A stretch of DNA of 64,000 nt from NCBI RefSeq assembly GCF_000317475.1, contig NC_019729.1:4478501-4542500 (forward strand). Direction: 5' to 3'. Position numbers and translations under genes: made by a program. The stretch comes from Oscillatoria nigro-viridis PCC 7112 (GTDB lineage: Bacteria > Cyanobacteriota > Cyanobacteriia > Cyanobacteriales > Microcoleaceae). Under the pieces are notes generated by a model, which searched no databases, was not told the DNA's origin, and worked only from the letters and a program-made list of their open reading frames with translations. Position 1 is the stretch's first letter. Each line of letters begins with the position of its first letter. Shown here piece by piece: positions 43,886 through 53,170 of the stretch.

Positions 43886-46786
43886 TCATTCTGAGTCGCT
43901 TGGAGGTGGTGTTTCGCTGCCGTCGCTATCCTGTTTTTTTCTTTCTATTTGTCGCTTTTTGGTAACAGGTGGCTGTTCTGGTAGAGAATCGCTACTCGGT
44001 TGTGGCTTTTTTTTAACTTGCCGATTTTTTACAACTGGTTCGGATTCTGACTGAGAATGGTCGATCGACTTTGGTGCATCTAAAATCGGTTCGGGTTCTG
44101 GTGCAGAATGGTCTAGCGACTCTACTGTTTCAACAACGGGCAGAGTTTCGACAATCGGTTCTGGTTGAGAATGTTCGATCGACTTTGGTGCATCTAAAAT
44201 CGGTTCGGGTTCTGGTTGAGGATGCTCTAGCGACTTTGGTGCATCTAAAATCGGTTCGGGTTCTGGTTGAGGATGCTCTAGCGACTCGACGGTTTCAACA
44301 ACGGGCAGAGTTTCGACAACCGGTTCTGGTTGAGAATGTTCGATCGACTCCACTGTTTCAACAACGGGCAGAGTTTCGACAACCGGTTCTGGTTGAGAAT
44401 GTTCGATCGACTCTACTGTTTCTACAATCAGCAGATTTTCGACTATCGGTTCTGGTTGAGGATGTTCGATCGACTCGACGGTTTCTACAATGAGCAGATT
44501 TTCGACAACAGGTTCTGGCTGAGAACGTTGGCCCGACTCTACTGTTTCTGGAATGAGGAAATTTTCAACAATCGGTTCTGGTTGAGGATGCTCGATCGAC
44601 TCTTGTTTTTCTACAAGTTCCAGAAAATCTGCCACTGGTTGCATTTCTGGTTCTAAATCGCTTATTTCCTCTGGTGTTTCTGCAACTGGTTGGGGTTCTG
44701 GTTCAGGATGTTCGATCGACTCTGGTGTTTCGACAATAAGTAGATTTTCGACAACCGGTTCTGGTTGAGAAGGTTCGATCGACTCTACGGTTTCTACAAC
44801 TTGCAGATTTTCGACAATCGGTTCTGGTTGAGGATGCTCGTTCGACTCTACTGTTTCGACAATAAGTAGATTTTCGACAACCGGTTCTGGTTGAGGATGT
44901 TCGATCGACTCGACGGTTTTTACAACGGGCAGAGTTTCGACAACCGGTTCGGGTTGAGAATGTTCGATCGACTCGACGGTTTCAACAACGGGCAGAGTTT
45001 CGACAACCGGTTCTGGTTGAGAAAGTTCGATCGACTCTACGGTTTCTGCAACTTGCAGATTTTCGACTATCGGTTGTGGTTGAGGATGCTCGATCGACTC
45101 TACGGTTTCGACAACTGGTTCGGATTCTGGTGGAGAAGGTTCGATCGGGAGTATCTCACTTTTGTAAAAAACATTTTTTACAAAAGTGAGCATCCTGCTT
45201 GCTTGTTCAGATATCTGTAGCGAGTAAGATGATCTGGTTCCTGTGACACCCAAACTGAGATGCTTCCCTTTTATCGGCTGTACGGTTTCTGGAACTGGTT
45301 CTGATGCTGGTTGAGGAGGTTCTCTCAACTCTACGGTTTCTGCAACTGGTTCTGATGCTGGTTGAGGAGGTTCTCTCAACTCTACGGTTTCTGGAACTGG
45401 TTCTGATGCTGGTTGAGGAGGTTCTCTCAACTCTACGGTTTCTGTAACTGGTTCTGATGCTGGTTGAGGAGGTTCTCTCAACTCTACGGTTTCTGTAACT
45501 GGTTCTGATGCTGGTTGAGGAGGTTCTCTCAACTCTACGGTTTCTGTAACTGGTTCTGATGCTGGTTGAGGAGGTTCTCTCAACTCTACGGTTTCTGTAA
45601 CTGGTTCTGATGCTGGTTGAGGAGGTTCTCTCAACTCTACGGTTTCTGCAACTGGTTCTGATGCTGAATGAGAATCATAGAGAGACTCTTGCCTATCTGA
45701 AACTTGCAGATTTTCGACAATCGGTTGCGATTCGGATTGATGAGAATCCGCGATCGAGTCTTGAGTTTCTGCCGCTGCTTGCAGATTTCGATCTACCTCC
45801 GGTTCGCTGTGAACCAGATTTTCTTCCGGTTTCTTTTCAGCCGCTGTCAGCCTTAAAAACACATCTTCCAAACTAGCCCGATTGCGACGCATTTCGCAAA
45901 GTCCGAATCCAGAGGTGATAATAGCTGCGGCAATTTCTCGTCCCGGTTCTATGTCCGGTTCGCACAAAGCCCGCAGCCGGTAGCGACTCACTAAAAATTG
46001 CTGGCTGGGAATCAATTCGACCGATCGAACTCCCGGCACATTTTCCAAAGAAGGCAAAAGCAGACTGTTTACCAAATCCCCCTCGCCTTCAACTTCGAGT
46101 TCGTAGCCCTCTCCGGCGGCCAACTCTCCCATCAAATTTTCGGGAGTACCAGCAGCGGCGATTTTTCCGCGATTGATGATGGTGACGCGGTTGCAAGTCA
46201 TGCTGACTTCCGGCAGAATGTGCGTGGAAAGGATGATTGTGTGCTGGCCGCCAAGGCTTTTGATTAAATTGCGGACTTCGATGATTTGTCGGGGGTCGAG
46301 ACCGACGGTTGGTTCGTCTAAGATAATGACCGGGGGGTCGTGGACGATCGCCTGGGCGATACCGACGCGCTGCCGAAATCCTTTAGAAAGCTTGCGGATT
46401 AAAACTTTGCGTTTATCAACCAGGCCGCAGCGTTCGATCGCGGAGGTAACTCGTCGCGCGCGATCGCCTGCTGGTACTTGCTTGATCCTGGCCACAAAAA
46501 ACAGAAACCCTTCCACAGTCATTTCTGGATAAAGCGGCGGGTTTTCCGGCAGATAGCCGATGCGCTGTCTGACTGCCATCGAGTTTTCGTGAACGTCGAG
46601 GCCGGCGATGCGGGCCGTACCGCTGGATGCCGGCAAATATCCCGACAAAATCCGCATCGTTGTGGTTTTGCCCGCGCCGTTTGGTCCCAAAAACCCCAGA
46701 ATTTCTCCTGATTCGACCGAAAAAGACACGTCCGCGATCGCTGCGGTCGAACCGTAAGTTTTGCTTAAGTGTTCTACTTCAATCAT
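43886..46786 (-). CDS. GldA-like ABC ATPase with a 650-residue repetitive tail
   Basis: Residues 1-312 are a normal ABC-2 exporter ATPase: Walker A LGPNGAGKTTT, signature LSKGFRQRVGIAQAI, Walker B VIILDEPTVGLDP, H-loop STHILPEVSM. The remaining 650 residues are unlike any exporter ATPase: about seven copies of a 17-residue unit (ETVELREPPQPASEPVT), a 40-residue non-repetitive patch, then about 16 copies of a unit such as PEPVVETLPVVETVESIEHS. The tail is strongly acidic, Pro/Glu/Val-rich and likely disordered. It precedes its permease partner. Confidence 0.85.
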   Translation of the reverse strand: MIEVEHLSKTYGSTAAIADVSFSVESGEILGFLGPNGAGKTTTMRILSGYLPASSGTARIAGLDVHENSMAVRQRIGYLPENPPLYPEMTVEGFLFFVARIKQVPAGDRARRVTSAIERCGLVDKRKVLIRKLSKGFRQRVGIAQAIVHDPPVIILDEPTVGLDPRQIIEVRNLIKSLGGQHTIILSTHILPEVSMTCNRVTIINRGKIAAAGTPENLMGELAAGEGYELEVEGEGDLVNSLLLPSLENVPGVRSVELIPSQQFLVSRYRLRALCEPDIEPGREIAAAIITSGFGLCEMRRNRASLEDVFLRLTAAEKKPEENLVHSEPEVDRNLQAAAETQDSIADSHQSESQPIVENLQVSDRQESLYDSHSASEPVAETVELREPPQPASEPVTETVELREPPQPASEPVTETVELREPPQPASEPVTETVELREPPQPASEPVTETVELREPPQPASEPVPETVELREPPQPASEPVAETVELREPPQPASEPVPETVQPIKGKHLSLGVTGTRSSYSLQISEQASRMLTFVKNVFYKSEILPIEPSPPESEPVVETVESIEHPQPQPIVENLQVAETVESIELSQPEPVVETLPVVETVESIEHSQPEPVVETLPVVKTVESIEHPQPEPVVENLLIVETVESNEHPQPEPIVENLQVVETVESIEPSQPEPVVENLLIVETPESIEHPEPEPQPVAETPEEISDLEPEMQPVADFLELVEKQESIEHPQPEPIVENFLIPETVESGQRSQPEPVVENLLIVETVESIEHPQPEPIVENLLIVETVESIEHSQPEPVVETLPVVETVESIEHSQPEPVVETLPVVETVESLEHPQPEPEPILDAPKSLEHPQPEPEPILDAPKSIEHSQPEPIVETLPVVETVESLDHSAPEPEPILDAPKSIDHSQSESEPVVKNRQVKKKPQPSSDSLPEQPPVTKKRQIERKKQDSDGSETPPPSDSE
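44050..45130. repeat. 63-bp-class tandem repeats in the ABC ATPase gene
   Basis: About 16 variable units of the pattern gttgag-atgttcgatcgactc...gtttcaacaacgggcagagt encode the acidic tail. Variants differ by whole blocks, suggesting recombination among units. Confidence 0.8.
45147..45268. mobile_element. MITE-like insert in the repeat tail of the ABC ATPase
   Basis: The outer ends GGGAGTATCTCA (45147-45158) and TGAGATGCTTCCC (45256-45268) are imperfect inverted repeats. Next to the left end is a perfect 17-bp palindrome CTCACTTTTGTAAAAAA/TTTTTTACAAAAGTGAG (45155-45171, 45174-45190). It splits the two repeat types and is read through without a stop (KGKHLSLGVTGTRSSYSLQI and onward). Confidence 0.6.
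45295..45665. repeat. 51-bp tandem repeats in the ABC ATPase gene
   Basis: Seven almost identical 51-bp units (ggttctgatgctggttgagg, then aggttctctcaactctacgg) plus a partial one, encoding SEPVTETVELREPPQPA. Confidence 0.9.
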
Positions 46787-47159
46787 TTTTCAGAAGTCAC
46801 GCGATTTTAGGTTTTAGATTTTAGATTTACTTTGCCAACCACAGGCGGGACGCCTGTTCCACGAAGTTGAGAGTCCCGCCCGATCGGGCTGTCGATCGAA
46901 TTTATGGCGAAATTTTTAATTTGATTTTGTCTTCCAGTGTAGTCTGGCAATAACCAAATCTATCATAAGTGTCGATCGGACTTAGAAGCGGGCCGCTAGT
47001 AGTAGAGTGCGGGACGATGGGAGGGCGTCTGTTTTTGCGAGTTTGATAATTTTCACATCTTGCACCATTCTGAAAAACAGGCAGGATGCCTGTTCCACAA
47101 AAAGTGTATTTTCTTGTGGGGTGGGCATCCCGCCCAAAAATACAATTTAGATCGACAGC
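46787..47159. other. Spacer with ACAGGCGGGACGCCTGTTCCAC-type repeats
   Basis: Two copies of a REP-like hairpin: CAGGCGGGACGCCTG near 46842 and CAGGCAGGATGCCTG near 47082, each followed by ttccac. A short ttttagattttagat tract lies at 46805-46827. No gene is seen. Confidence 0.6.
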
Positions 47160-47369
47160 TTAGCTGCCTTCGCTACTACTAGGGGCTGTTTCGAGATTGA
47201 GCTCGGCATTAAAAACAATCACAAATTCAGCCTTGGGGATTAACTGACGGATAATCCGCAGATAGCCGTCAGCATCGGAATGTTTGAAAAAATGGGCAAC
47301 AGTGATTCGCTGCATATTCGGAAGCAGGCGAACAACCAACCACCTGTTAAGGCGCTGTTTGTAGGGCAT
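47160..47369 (-). CDS. Small conserved cyanobacterial protein
   Basis: A 69-residue protein, MPYKQRLNRWLVVRLLPNMQ followed by a HFFKHSDADGYLRIIRQL core. I recognise this type from cyanobacteria, often near insertion sequences or regulators, but its role is unknown. Basic N-terminal half, acidic C-terminal half. An earlier in-frame ATG (47414) adds 15 residues that are not family-like. It diverges from the HTH gene at 47542. Confidence 0.5.
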   Translation of the reverse strand: MPYKQRLNRWLVVRLLPNMQRITVAHFFKHSDADGYLRIIRQLIPKAEFVIVFNAELNLETAPSSSEGS

Positions 47370-47541
47370 AATTAAATTTGTCTCCATTGAGTTTTGGAGC
47401 CAAAGCCAGTTCAATGCTTGTCTAGGGCGCGGACTGGCTTTTGACCTTTGTTAGACTTTGTGTCTGTCTATAGAGTAAGACACGAACTACATATAGTCAA
47501 CTGAATAAATATAATCAACTGAACTAAGTACGGGACAGATA

Positions 47542-47739
47542 ATGACGCTGGGGCAAAAGCTAAGAGAAAGACGTGAAAGTCTAGGTTTGACTCGAATACA
47601 AGTGGCAAGAGCGTGTAATGTGGTGGAATCGACAGTCATCAACTGGGAAACCGACAGACACGTCCCCAAGCTTTACCCAGCACAGATGAAAGCCCTGTGC
47701 GACTTATTGAAATTCACGATCGAAGATTTAGTCGTGTAG
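47542..47739 (+). CDS. XRE-family helix-turn-helix regulator (65 aa)
   Basis: Essentially only an HTH_3 domain: MTLGQKLRERRESLGLTRIQ, then VARACNVVESTVINWETDRH with the recognition helix, and a short C-terminal helix (LCDLLKFTIEDLVV). It resembles Cro/C-type regulators. It diverges from the small gene at 47160-47369, which it may control. Confidence 0.82.
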   Translation: MTLGQKLRERRESLGLTRIQVARACNVVESTVINWETDRHVPKLYPAQMKALCDLLKFTIEDLVV

Positions 47740-47812
47740 CTTCGGGAGTTAAGATCTAGTAGGTTGGACAATCGCGCTTTTTTGCAGAGAGGGCGATCGC
47801 TTTCTATTTGGA

Positions 47813-48457
47813 TTACTGCTGAAATTGAGCCAACAACCAAGCCCCTACCTGTGCTCGATCTTCAGTGCGACTCCGCCGCCAAGCGTCTTCCAACAAAGCA
47901 ATAGTTAATCCCGGCAAAACTTCCGATCGCACAATCCGCCGACTGCCATTATCAGCAATAATAGCAAAGGCAATAATTTGAGATTTCTGCACGTCTACTA
48001 CCCAATATTCAGCGACTTTTAATTCTTCGTAAAGCAACCGTTTTTCACCGATATCATCAGCCAAAGTAGAGTCAGCAACTTCTATGACTAAATCTGGCGG
48101 TGGAGTAACGTCAAGACTTGCGATCGAAGTTCCTTTAGGTGCTAATTGCGCTCTTTCTCCAATGTAGTAAGATAGGTCTGGCTGACACTCTCTGACTTTT
48201 GTTGTCCGGTAACTACAGTTAGTAAGTCCTTTCATAGAAGTACCTTTTATGGTGCAGAATAAGTTAACAGCAAAGCTAATGATCGCATTATCCTGTGCAC
48301 GATCTGGCCCTACCGACATAGTTTCAATTCTCATTTGTCCGTTGCGGTAATAGCATTTGGCTTTACTGTAAGCTGGGTCATCTGCCATTGCGATGAACTC
48401 TTCCCAGGTTGCTGCTACCCAGATATCAGTTGGCAATTTAGTCTTTAGTCCACTCAT
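47813..48457 (-). CDS. Uma2 family protein, third locus
   Basis: 214 residues from MSGLKTKLPTDIWV. Uma2 pattern: WEEFIAMADDPAYSKAKCYYRNG, a D...ExA-type active region QPDLSYYIGE / PPDLVIEVADST, and KVAEYWVVDVQKSQI. It is distant from the pair at 12.7-16.2 kb. A GC-rich cctctgcgccctctgcggtt repeat lies just beyond its 5' end. Confidence 0.85.
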   Translation of the reverse strand: MSGLKTKLPTDIWVAATWEEFIAMADDPAYSKAKCYYRNGQMRIETMSVGPDRAQDNAIISFAVNLFCTIKGTSMKGLTNCSYRTTKVRECQPDLSYYIGERAQLAPKGTSIASLDVTPPPDLVIEVADSTLADDIGEKRLLYEELKVAEYWVVDVQKSQIIAFAIIADNGSRRIVRSEVLPGLTIALLEDAWRRSRTEDRAQVGAWLLAQFQQ

Positions 48458-48517
48458 TTTTTTATCCCAAATATCTCGATCGTATAACACCACTCAATCA
48501 AATGCAAACCCTGTTCT

Positions 48518-48562
48518 CTCTACTCTTCCTCTGCGCCCTCTGCGCCCTCTGCGGTTAAATCA
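48518..48562. repeat. CTCTGCGCCCTCTGCGGTT repeat
   Basis: A member of the family also seen at 12266-12307 and, inverted, at 58670-58712. It sits between the Uma2 and trypsin-WD40 genes. Confidence 0.7.
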
Positions 48563-48570
48563 AAAAAATC

Positions 48571-50214
48571 TCAACTCCGTTTCCAAATCTTAATTTCCCC
48601 CAACCAACCCGCACTAACAATAGTCTTCCCATCGCTGCTAATCGCCACAGCACTAACATAGCCAGAATGACCGCTCAAAGTACCTCTCAAATCGCCCGAT
48701 CGCACATCCCAAAGTCTCACACTCTTATCCCAACTCCCAGTAACCAGCGTAGTGCCATCCCGACTGAATGCCACCGACCAAACCCCGTCGGTATGCCCGC
48801 TTAAACGCCGAATTAACTGCCCGTTTCCGGCATTCCACAACCCAACAGTGCCATTGCTGTTTCCCGCCGCTAAACTTTTGCCGTCGGGAGTAAAAGCTAG
48901 CGACAAAACAGACAAGTTTTTGCCGCTAATCGTGCGAATTGCTTGACCGCTAGCTAAATTCCACAACCTAATTGAACCGTCTTTGCTGCCGCTAACTAAA
49001 GTTTTGCTATCGGGACTAATTGCAACAGCATTCACCAACCCAGAGTGCCCGGTCAAAGTCCGCAGCAACTCCCCCGTTTTCGGGTTCCAAATCTTAATCG
49101 TTTTGTCCCAACTGCCGCTGGCTACAAATTGACCGTCGGGACTGACGGCAACGCTCGAAACTGCATTGGAATGCCCGCTTAAAGTGCGTACAACCGCGCC
49201 CGTTTCTAAATTCCAAAGTTTCACAGTTTTGTCGTCGCTGCCGCTAGCTAACACCTTGCCATCCGCACTCGCAGCCAGTGCGTTTACGGCTTCCGTGTGT
49301 CCTTGCAGGGTAGTTTTTAATTGCCCGCTGGGAAAATTCCAAACAGAGATTGTGCCGTTGCTATTTCCTGTGGTAAAATAAGTTGAAGCAAGGGCAAGGG
49401 AACTGACAACTTCCGAAGGCCCTTTGAGGGTATTTGTGGCAGCAAAGGCGATCGCACTTGCGGGCGTGCGGGGCGCATTATTCGCCGGAGTTTTCGGGTT
49501 TCCGGCAGTAGGAGATTGGGGAACTACTGGCAGCGAAATAGTCGATCGCCATTTCATGAAAGTATTGATTTCTATTCCCGCCGCCACGATTTTATCGGAA
49601 TTGTCCTCTAACCTGACAATGCCGTTAATTGCGACAACTCGCCCTGCATCGTCGAGCACTGGGCCGCCGCTCATGCCCGCTCTCACTAAGTTGTTGTATA
49701 CCAAAGTATAGCCGTTCCAAGCAGTTTGGCGGCCGGTAAGCTGACCTTCCGTAGCGAGGAAAATCGGCTGTCTCAGAGAACCGCCGGATATCGGCCAGCC
49801 GGCCACATAAGCCTTGTTTCCCTTAGTTGCTGCGGAATTGGCTAATTGAGCCAGGGGGTAGCTTTGAGTGCTGCTGAAGGGCACGATCGCCAAATCCGCA
49901 CCGGGCATTCGCCGCACGAGGCTGTATGATACAGAGTGAGCTTGGCCGTCGGGAGTTACAACCTCGTAATCGCCGGCTTTATCGACAACGTGCCAGTTTG
50001 TGAGAATATAGTATGTGCTGCCCCGCTTCTCTAAAATTACTCCCGAACCGCCTTTTGGCCCCTGGATGCGAACAGTAATTTGTTGGGCAACGGTTTTAAC
50101 TTTGTCGGCGGTTAATGCGAGGGCAATTTGAGGTGATGTGAGTGGGATGAGGGCGATCGAACTCAGGGCGATCGCAGCACTCAAAATAGCCGGAATTGTT
50201 CTGCTGTAATTCAT
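48571..50214 (-). CDS. Secreted trypsin-like protease fused to WD40 repeats
   Basis: A 547-residue protein with a signal peptide (residues 1-34, ending PQIALALTADK). Residues 40-225 form a chymotrypsin-fold protease with catalytic His75 (LTNWHVVD), Asp107 (GADLAIV) and Ser182 (RAGMSGGPV). From about 265 to the end are seven WD40 repeats (LASGSDDKTVKLWNLETG, and similar) making one beta-propeller. The propeller probably presents or selects substrates in the periplasm. Such fusions are a cyanobacterial speciality. The full triad suggests activity. Confidence 0.9.
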   Translation of the reverse strand: MNYSRTIPAILSAAIALSSIALIPLTSPQIALALTADKVKTVAQQITVRIQGPKGGSGVILEKRGSTYYILTNWHVVDKAGDYEVVTPDGQAHSVSYSLVRRMPGADLAIVPFSSTQSYPLAQLANSAATKGNKAYVAGWPISGGSLRQPIFLATEGQLTGRQTAWNGYTLVYNNLVRAGMSGGPVLDDAGRVVAINGIVRLEDNSDKIVAAGIEINTFMKWRSTISLPVVPQSPTAGNPKTPANNAPRTPASAIAFAATNTLKGPSEVVSSLALASTYFTTGNSNGTISVWNFPSGQLKTTLQGHTEAVNALAASADGKVLASGSDDKTVKLWNLETGAVVRTLSGHSNAVSSVAVSPDGQFVASGSWDKTIKIWNPKTGELLRTLTGHSGLVNAVAISPDSKTLVSGSKDGSIRLWNLASGQAIRTISGKNLSVLSLAFTPDGKSLAAGNSNGTVGLWNAGNGQLIRRLSGHTDGVWSVAFSRDGTTLVTGSWDKSVRLWDVRSGDLRGTLSGHSGYVSAVAISSDGKTIVSAGWLGEIKIWKRS

Positions 50215-50375
50215 TATTGTGTCAATTTAACATACCCAAATATCAACTGACGGAAAAGTTATCCGGTTTGTGGCATATTGACCGTTGACAACGCGAAAAC
50301 GCCTGCGCGATCGAACTTTCGACATTCGCACAAGCCTAAAAATATCTGACACAGCCCTCTGGCTAGCAGAAAAAT

Positions 50376-50582
50376 TTAGAATCGGGAACCGCACCTAGCC
50401 TCAACAATCGCGACTGGCCGATCTCTATTTTTTTCTCGGCAAATCAGAATTTGAGCCAAACGCTGCTCGGAATAATACCCATTAGCCATCCAGCCGAGGG
50501 GTGCGCCCGCGATCGCGCCGACTGCTAAACCAGTGATCGGGATCCAAATAAGATGCTTTCTGGCGATCGGCTGGTGTTCCAT
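50376..50582 (-). CDS. Small membrane protein, unknown
   Basis: A 68-residue protein with one glycine-zipper-like helix (LIWIPITGLAVGAIAGAPLG, about 11-30) and a basic tail with two Cys. I cannot place it in a family. Its size, plausible helix and position between single genes support a gene, but the evidence is thin. Confidence 0.4.
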   Translation of the reverse strand: MEHQPIARKHLIWIPITGLAVGAIAGAPLGWMANGYYSEQRLAQILICREKNRDRPVAIVEARCGSRF

Positions 50583-50678
50583 AAAAATTTATCCTAAACA
50601 ATTACCCTTACCAGAAATACCAAAAATAAAAGTTAGTTTCTTCCTCCTATTTACTTATTTCCTAAGTAGTAACCCACC

Positions 50679-50711
50679 CTAAGTAAGGTGCGGATTTGGC
50701 ACCTTACTTAG
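50679..50711. terminator. Hairpin downstream of the pirin gene
   Basis: CTAAGTAAGGTGC (50679-50691) pairs perfectly with GCACCTTACTTAG (50699-50711) across a 7-nt loop, just past the pirin stop on the minus strand. Confidence 0.7.
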
Positions 50712-50729
50712 TATGTAGGATGCCCAATT

Positions 50730-51428
50730 TTATGCCAAATCAAACAGCAAAAATTCAGCATCTTCCGTAGCTTCAATCACCAATTCAGACTCACCGCTAA
50801 CCGCCGCAGCGTCGCCATTTTTCAAAGTCAAACCGTTGAGCAAAACCGAGCCGCGAGCAACTTGTACCCAAGCATGGCGATTCGGCTGCAAAGCATGAGA
50901 AACCCGCGATTCTTTATCCAAAACAGTCGCATACAAATCCACATCTTGATGCACTTTTACAGCACCATCTCTCGCATCTCGCGCCGCCACTAACCGCAGT
51001 TTTCCGCGCCTTTCTTCCACTGGAAACTCCCGCTGCTCGTAACTCGGCTGCAAGCCTTTTGTATCGGGTAACAGCCAGATTTGCAGCAAATGAACCGGGT
51101 CTGTTTGCGAGTTATTGAACTCGCTGTGCTGGATACCTGTACCCGCAGTCATCCGCTGCACTTCACCGGGTTTAATCACTGCACCGGTACCCAAACTGTC
51201 CTTGTGTTCTAATGCTCCTTCTAATACATAAGTAATGATTTCCATGTCGCTGTGGCCGTGAGTGCCGAAACCTCTGCCGGGGCTAACGAAATCCTCATTA
51301 ATTACCCGCAAAGAGCGAAAATTCATATAATTTGGATCGTAATAGCCGGCAAAAGAAAATGTGTGGTAACTGTCTAGCCAACCGTGATTAGCGTGTCCTC
51401 TTGCTTCACTTTTTCTGACGGTAATCAT
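50730..51428 (-). CDS. Pirin family protein (quercetin 2,3-dioxygenase-like)
   Basis: A bicupin of about 232 residues from [11 protein letters not shown]. Metal ligands are visible in [31 protein letters not shown] and LEHKDSLG. The redox-sensitive [11 protein letters not shown] motif of pirins is present. YhhW-like members cleave quercetin in vitro; the natural role is unclear. Divergent from the HxlR regulator at 51651, which probably controls it. Confidence 0.85.
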   Translation of the reverse strand: MITVRKSEARGHANHGWLDSYHTFSFAGYYDPNYMNFRSLRVINEDFVSPGRGFGTHGHSDMEIITYVLEGALEHKDSLGTGAVIKPGEVQRMTAGTGIQHSEFNNSQTDPVHLLQIWLLPDTKGLQPSYEQREFPVEERRGKLRLVAARDARDGAVKVHQDVDLYATVLDKESRVSHALQPNRHAWVQVARGSVLLNGLTLKNGDAAAVSGESELVIEATEDAEFLLFDLA

Positions 51429-51650
51429 TCTTTGAATCCTCATCCGATTTTAGATTTTAGATTTGCGATTTTAGATTGGGAAGGACTGATGAAGCTCGTG
51501 GTTTAGAGTACAAGCCTACAGTTCCATTTTTTTGGGGAACTGGTATCAGTGAAATTTATTGGGTGTTTCTGAGATATTTCTACTTTAAACCCAGTCAAGC
51601 TATTATGGGAAGTACGCACTTAAAAGTAGGGTAGTTACCAAAAATATACT

Positions 51651-51989
51651 ATGCAAGTCCAAGAAGTAAAGGTCGATCGGGCAAATTGCCCTGTAGAACG
51701 CACTCTAGAGGTGATTGGCGGGCGCTGGAAAGTCTTGATTCTGCGGGAGTTGTTTCCAGGAGTGAAGCGCTTTAACGAGCTGCAACGAGCTGTCAACGGC
51801 ATTACTCAGAAGATGCTGACGCAGCAACTGCGGGAAATGGAATCAGACGGGATCGTGCACCGGGAAATTTACCTGCAAGTGCCGCCAAAAGTTGAATATT
51901 CGCTAACCCCTTTGGGCGAAAGTCTCAAACCGATTATTAATGCCATGCACGAATGGGGAATTCAGCATATTAGCGAAGATGGAAAATGA
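51651..51989 (+). CDS. HxlR-family transcriptional regulator
   Basis: A 112-residue winged-helix regulator: [20 protein letters not shown] with Cys16, a possible redox-sensing residue, then [40 protein letters not shown] and a C-terminal dimer helix. HxlR regulators often bind next to the neighbouring oxidoreductase/pirin gene, here just upstream and divergent. Confidence 0.87.
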   Translation: MQVQEVKVDRANCPVERTLEVIGGRWKVLILRELFPGVKRFNELQRAVNGITQKMLTQQLREMESDGIVHREIYLQVPPKVEYSLTPLGESLKPIINAMHEWGIQHISEDGK

Positions 51990-52059
51990 GCGGTTTCTAG
52001 ATGGTTTTTTCCGTCTTCCGACAGATTTCAAATTTTCAAGCTAGTTCAAGAATCATAAT

Positions 52060-52458
52060 ATGAACAACATAGAGCGTCTCGCCACCCTCAACCGCATCCG
52101 CAAACTCAGCCGCCTGATGGATACCGCCATTGGCATCCCCGGCACTAAATTTCGCATTGGTTTAGACCCCATTATCGGTTTAGTTCCGGGTGCTGGGGAT
52201 ATCGTAGATACCGCATTTTCCGCCTACCTAATTTATTTAGCAACTCGATTCAACATCCCCCAAAAGACTCTAGGGAAAATGATTTACAATATCGGTCTAG
52301 AAGCAGTTGTGGGATCAGTACCTTTAGTCGGAGATATCTTCGATGCCTTTTATAAATCCAACATGAGAAATCTGGCGCTTTTAGAAGCACACCTCGAAGC
52401 AGTTGAACCCGAACTAGCCGCAGTTGCAGAACCTATTCCTGAACCTATTAAAATCTAG
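52060..52458 (+). CDS. DUF4112 family protein
   Basis: 132 residues, LSRLMDTAIGIPGTKFRIGL and LDPIIGLVPGAGDIVDTAFS, a small membrane-associated domain of unknown role. The conserved GDI.D Asp-containing turns occur twice (GAGDIVDTAF, VGDIFDAFYK). It ends directly at the first unit of the 103-bp repeat array. Confidence 0.8.
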   Translation: MNNIERLATLNRIRKLSRLMDTAIGIPGTKFRIGLDPIIGLVPGAGDIVDTAFSAYLIYLATRFNIPQKTLGKMIYNIGLEAVVGSVPLVGDIFDAFYKSNMRNLALLEAHLEAVEPELAAVAEPIPEPIKI

Positions 52459-53070
52459 GGCGGGTTTCACCAACAATAATTGTAAATAACCAACAATCTC
52501 TCAAGCCCGCCCCCACCAAACGAGAAATCCCCGCGCCTATTTTTGGCATTTAAAATGTAGGGGCGGGTTTCACCAACAATAATTGTAAATAACACACAGT
52601 CTCTCAAACCCGCCCCCACCAAACGAGAAATCCCCGCGCCTATTTTTGGCATTTAAAATGTAGGGGCGGGTTTCACCAACAATAATTGTAAATAACACAC
52701 AGTCTCTCAAACCCGCCCCCACCAAACGAGAAATCTCCGCACCTATTTTTGGCATTTAAAATGTAGGGGCGGGTTTCACCAACAATAATTGTAAATAACC
52801 AACAGTCTCTCAAACCCGCCCCCAGCAAACGAGAAATCTCCGCGCCTATTTTTGGCATTTAAAATGTAGGGGCGGGTTTCACCAACAATAATTGTAAATA
52901 ACCAACAGTCTCTCAAACCCGCCCCCACCAAACGAGAAATCGCCGCGCCTATTTTGGCATTTAAAATGTAGGGGCGGGTTTCACCAACAATAATTGTAAA
53001 TAACCAACAGTCTCTCAAACCCGCCCCCACCAAACGAGAAATCCCCGCGCCTATTTTTGGCATTTAATAT
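52458..53070. repeat. Six tandem copies of a 103-bp hairpin unit
   Basis: Units start at 52458, 52561, 52664, 52767, 52870 and 52972 (GGGCGGGTTTCACCAACAAT). Each contains GGGCGGGTTT pairing with AAACCCGCCC about 40 nt later, then a conserved gagaaat..ccgcgcctatttttggc spacer. Copies differ at only a few sites; one has lost a T (102 bp). A diverged further hairpin is at 53104-53160. Confidence 0.92.
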
Positions 53071-53170
53071 AAATCAAGGTTGATGTGGATTATTTGTTAG
53101 GTGGGGGCGGGTTTCTTAGATTGTTCGTAGCTGGCCGGTATTATTGGTAAAACCCGCCCCTACGAAATAA

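Noticed and set aside
44071..45220. Plus-strand ORFs over the ATPase tail
   Set aside because: Antisense shadows of the tail repeats; the minus-strand frame is continuous with a real ABC ATPase.
52467..53063. Five small minus-strand ORFs (MPKIGAEISRLVGAGLRDCV type)
   Set aside because: They are the translation of the 103-bp hairpin repeat, repeating at exactly its period, with no start signals.
52458..53070. CRISPR array
   Set aside because: The units are 103-bp repeats without unique spacers, and no cas gene is in the window.
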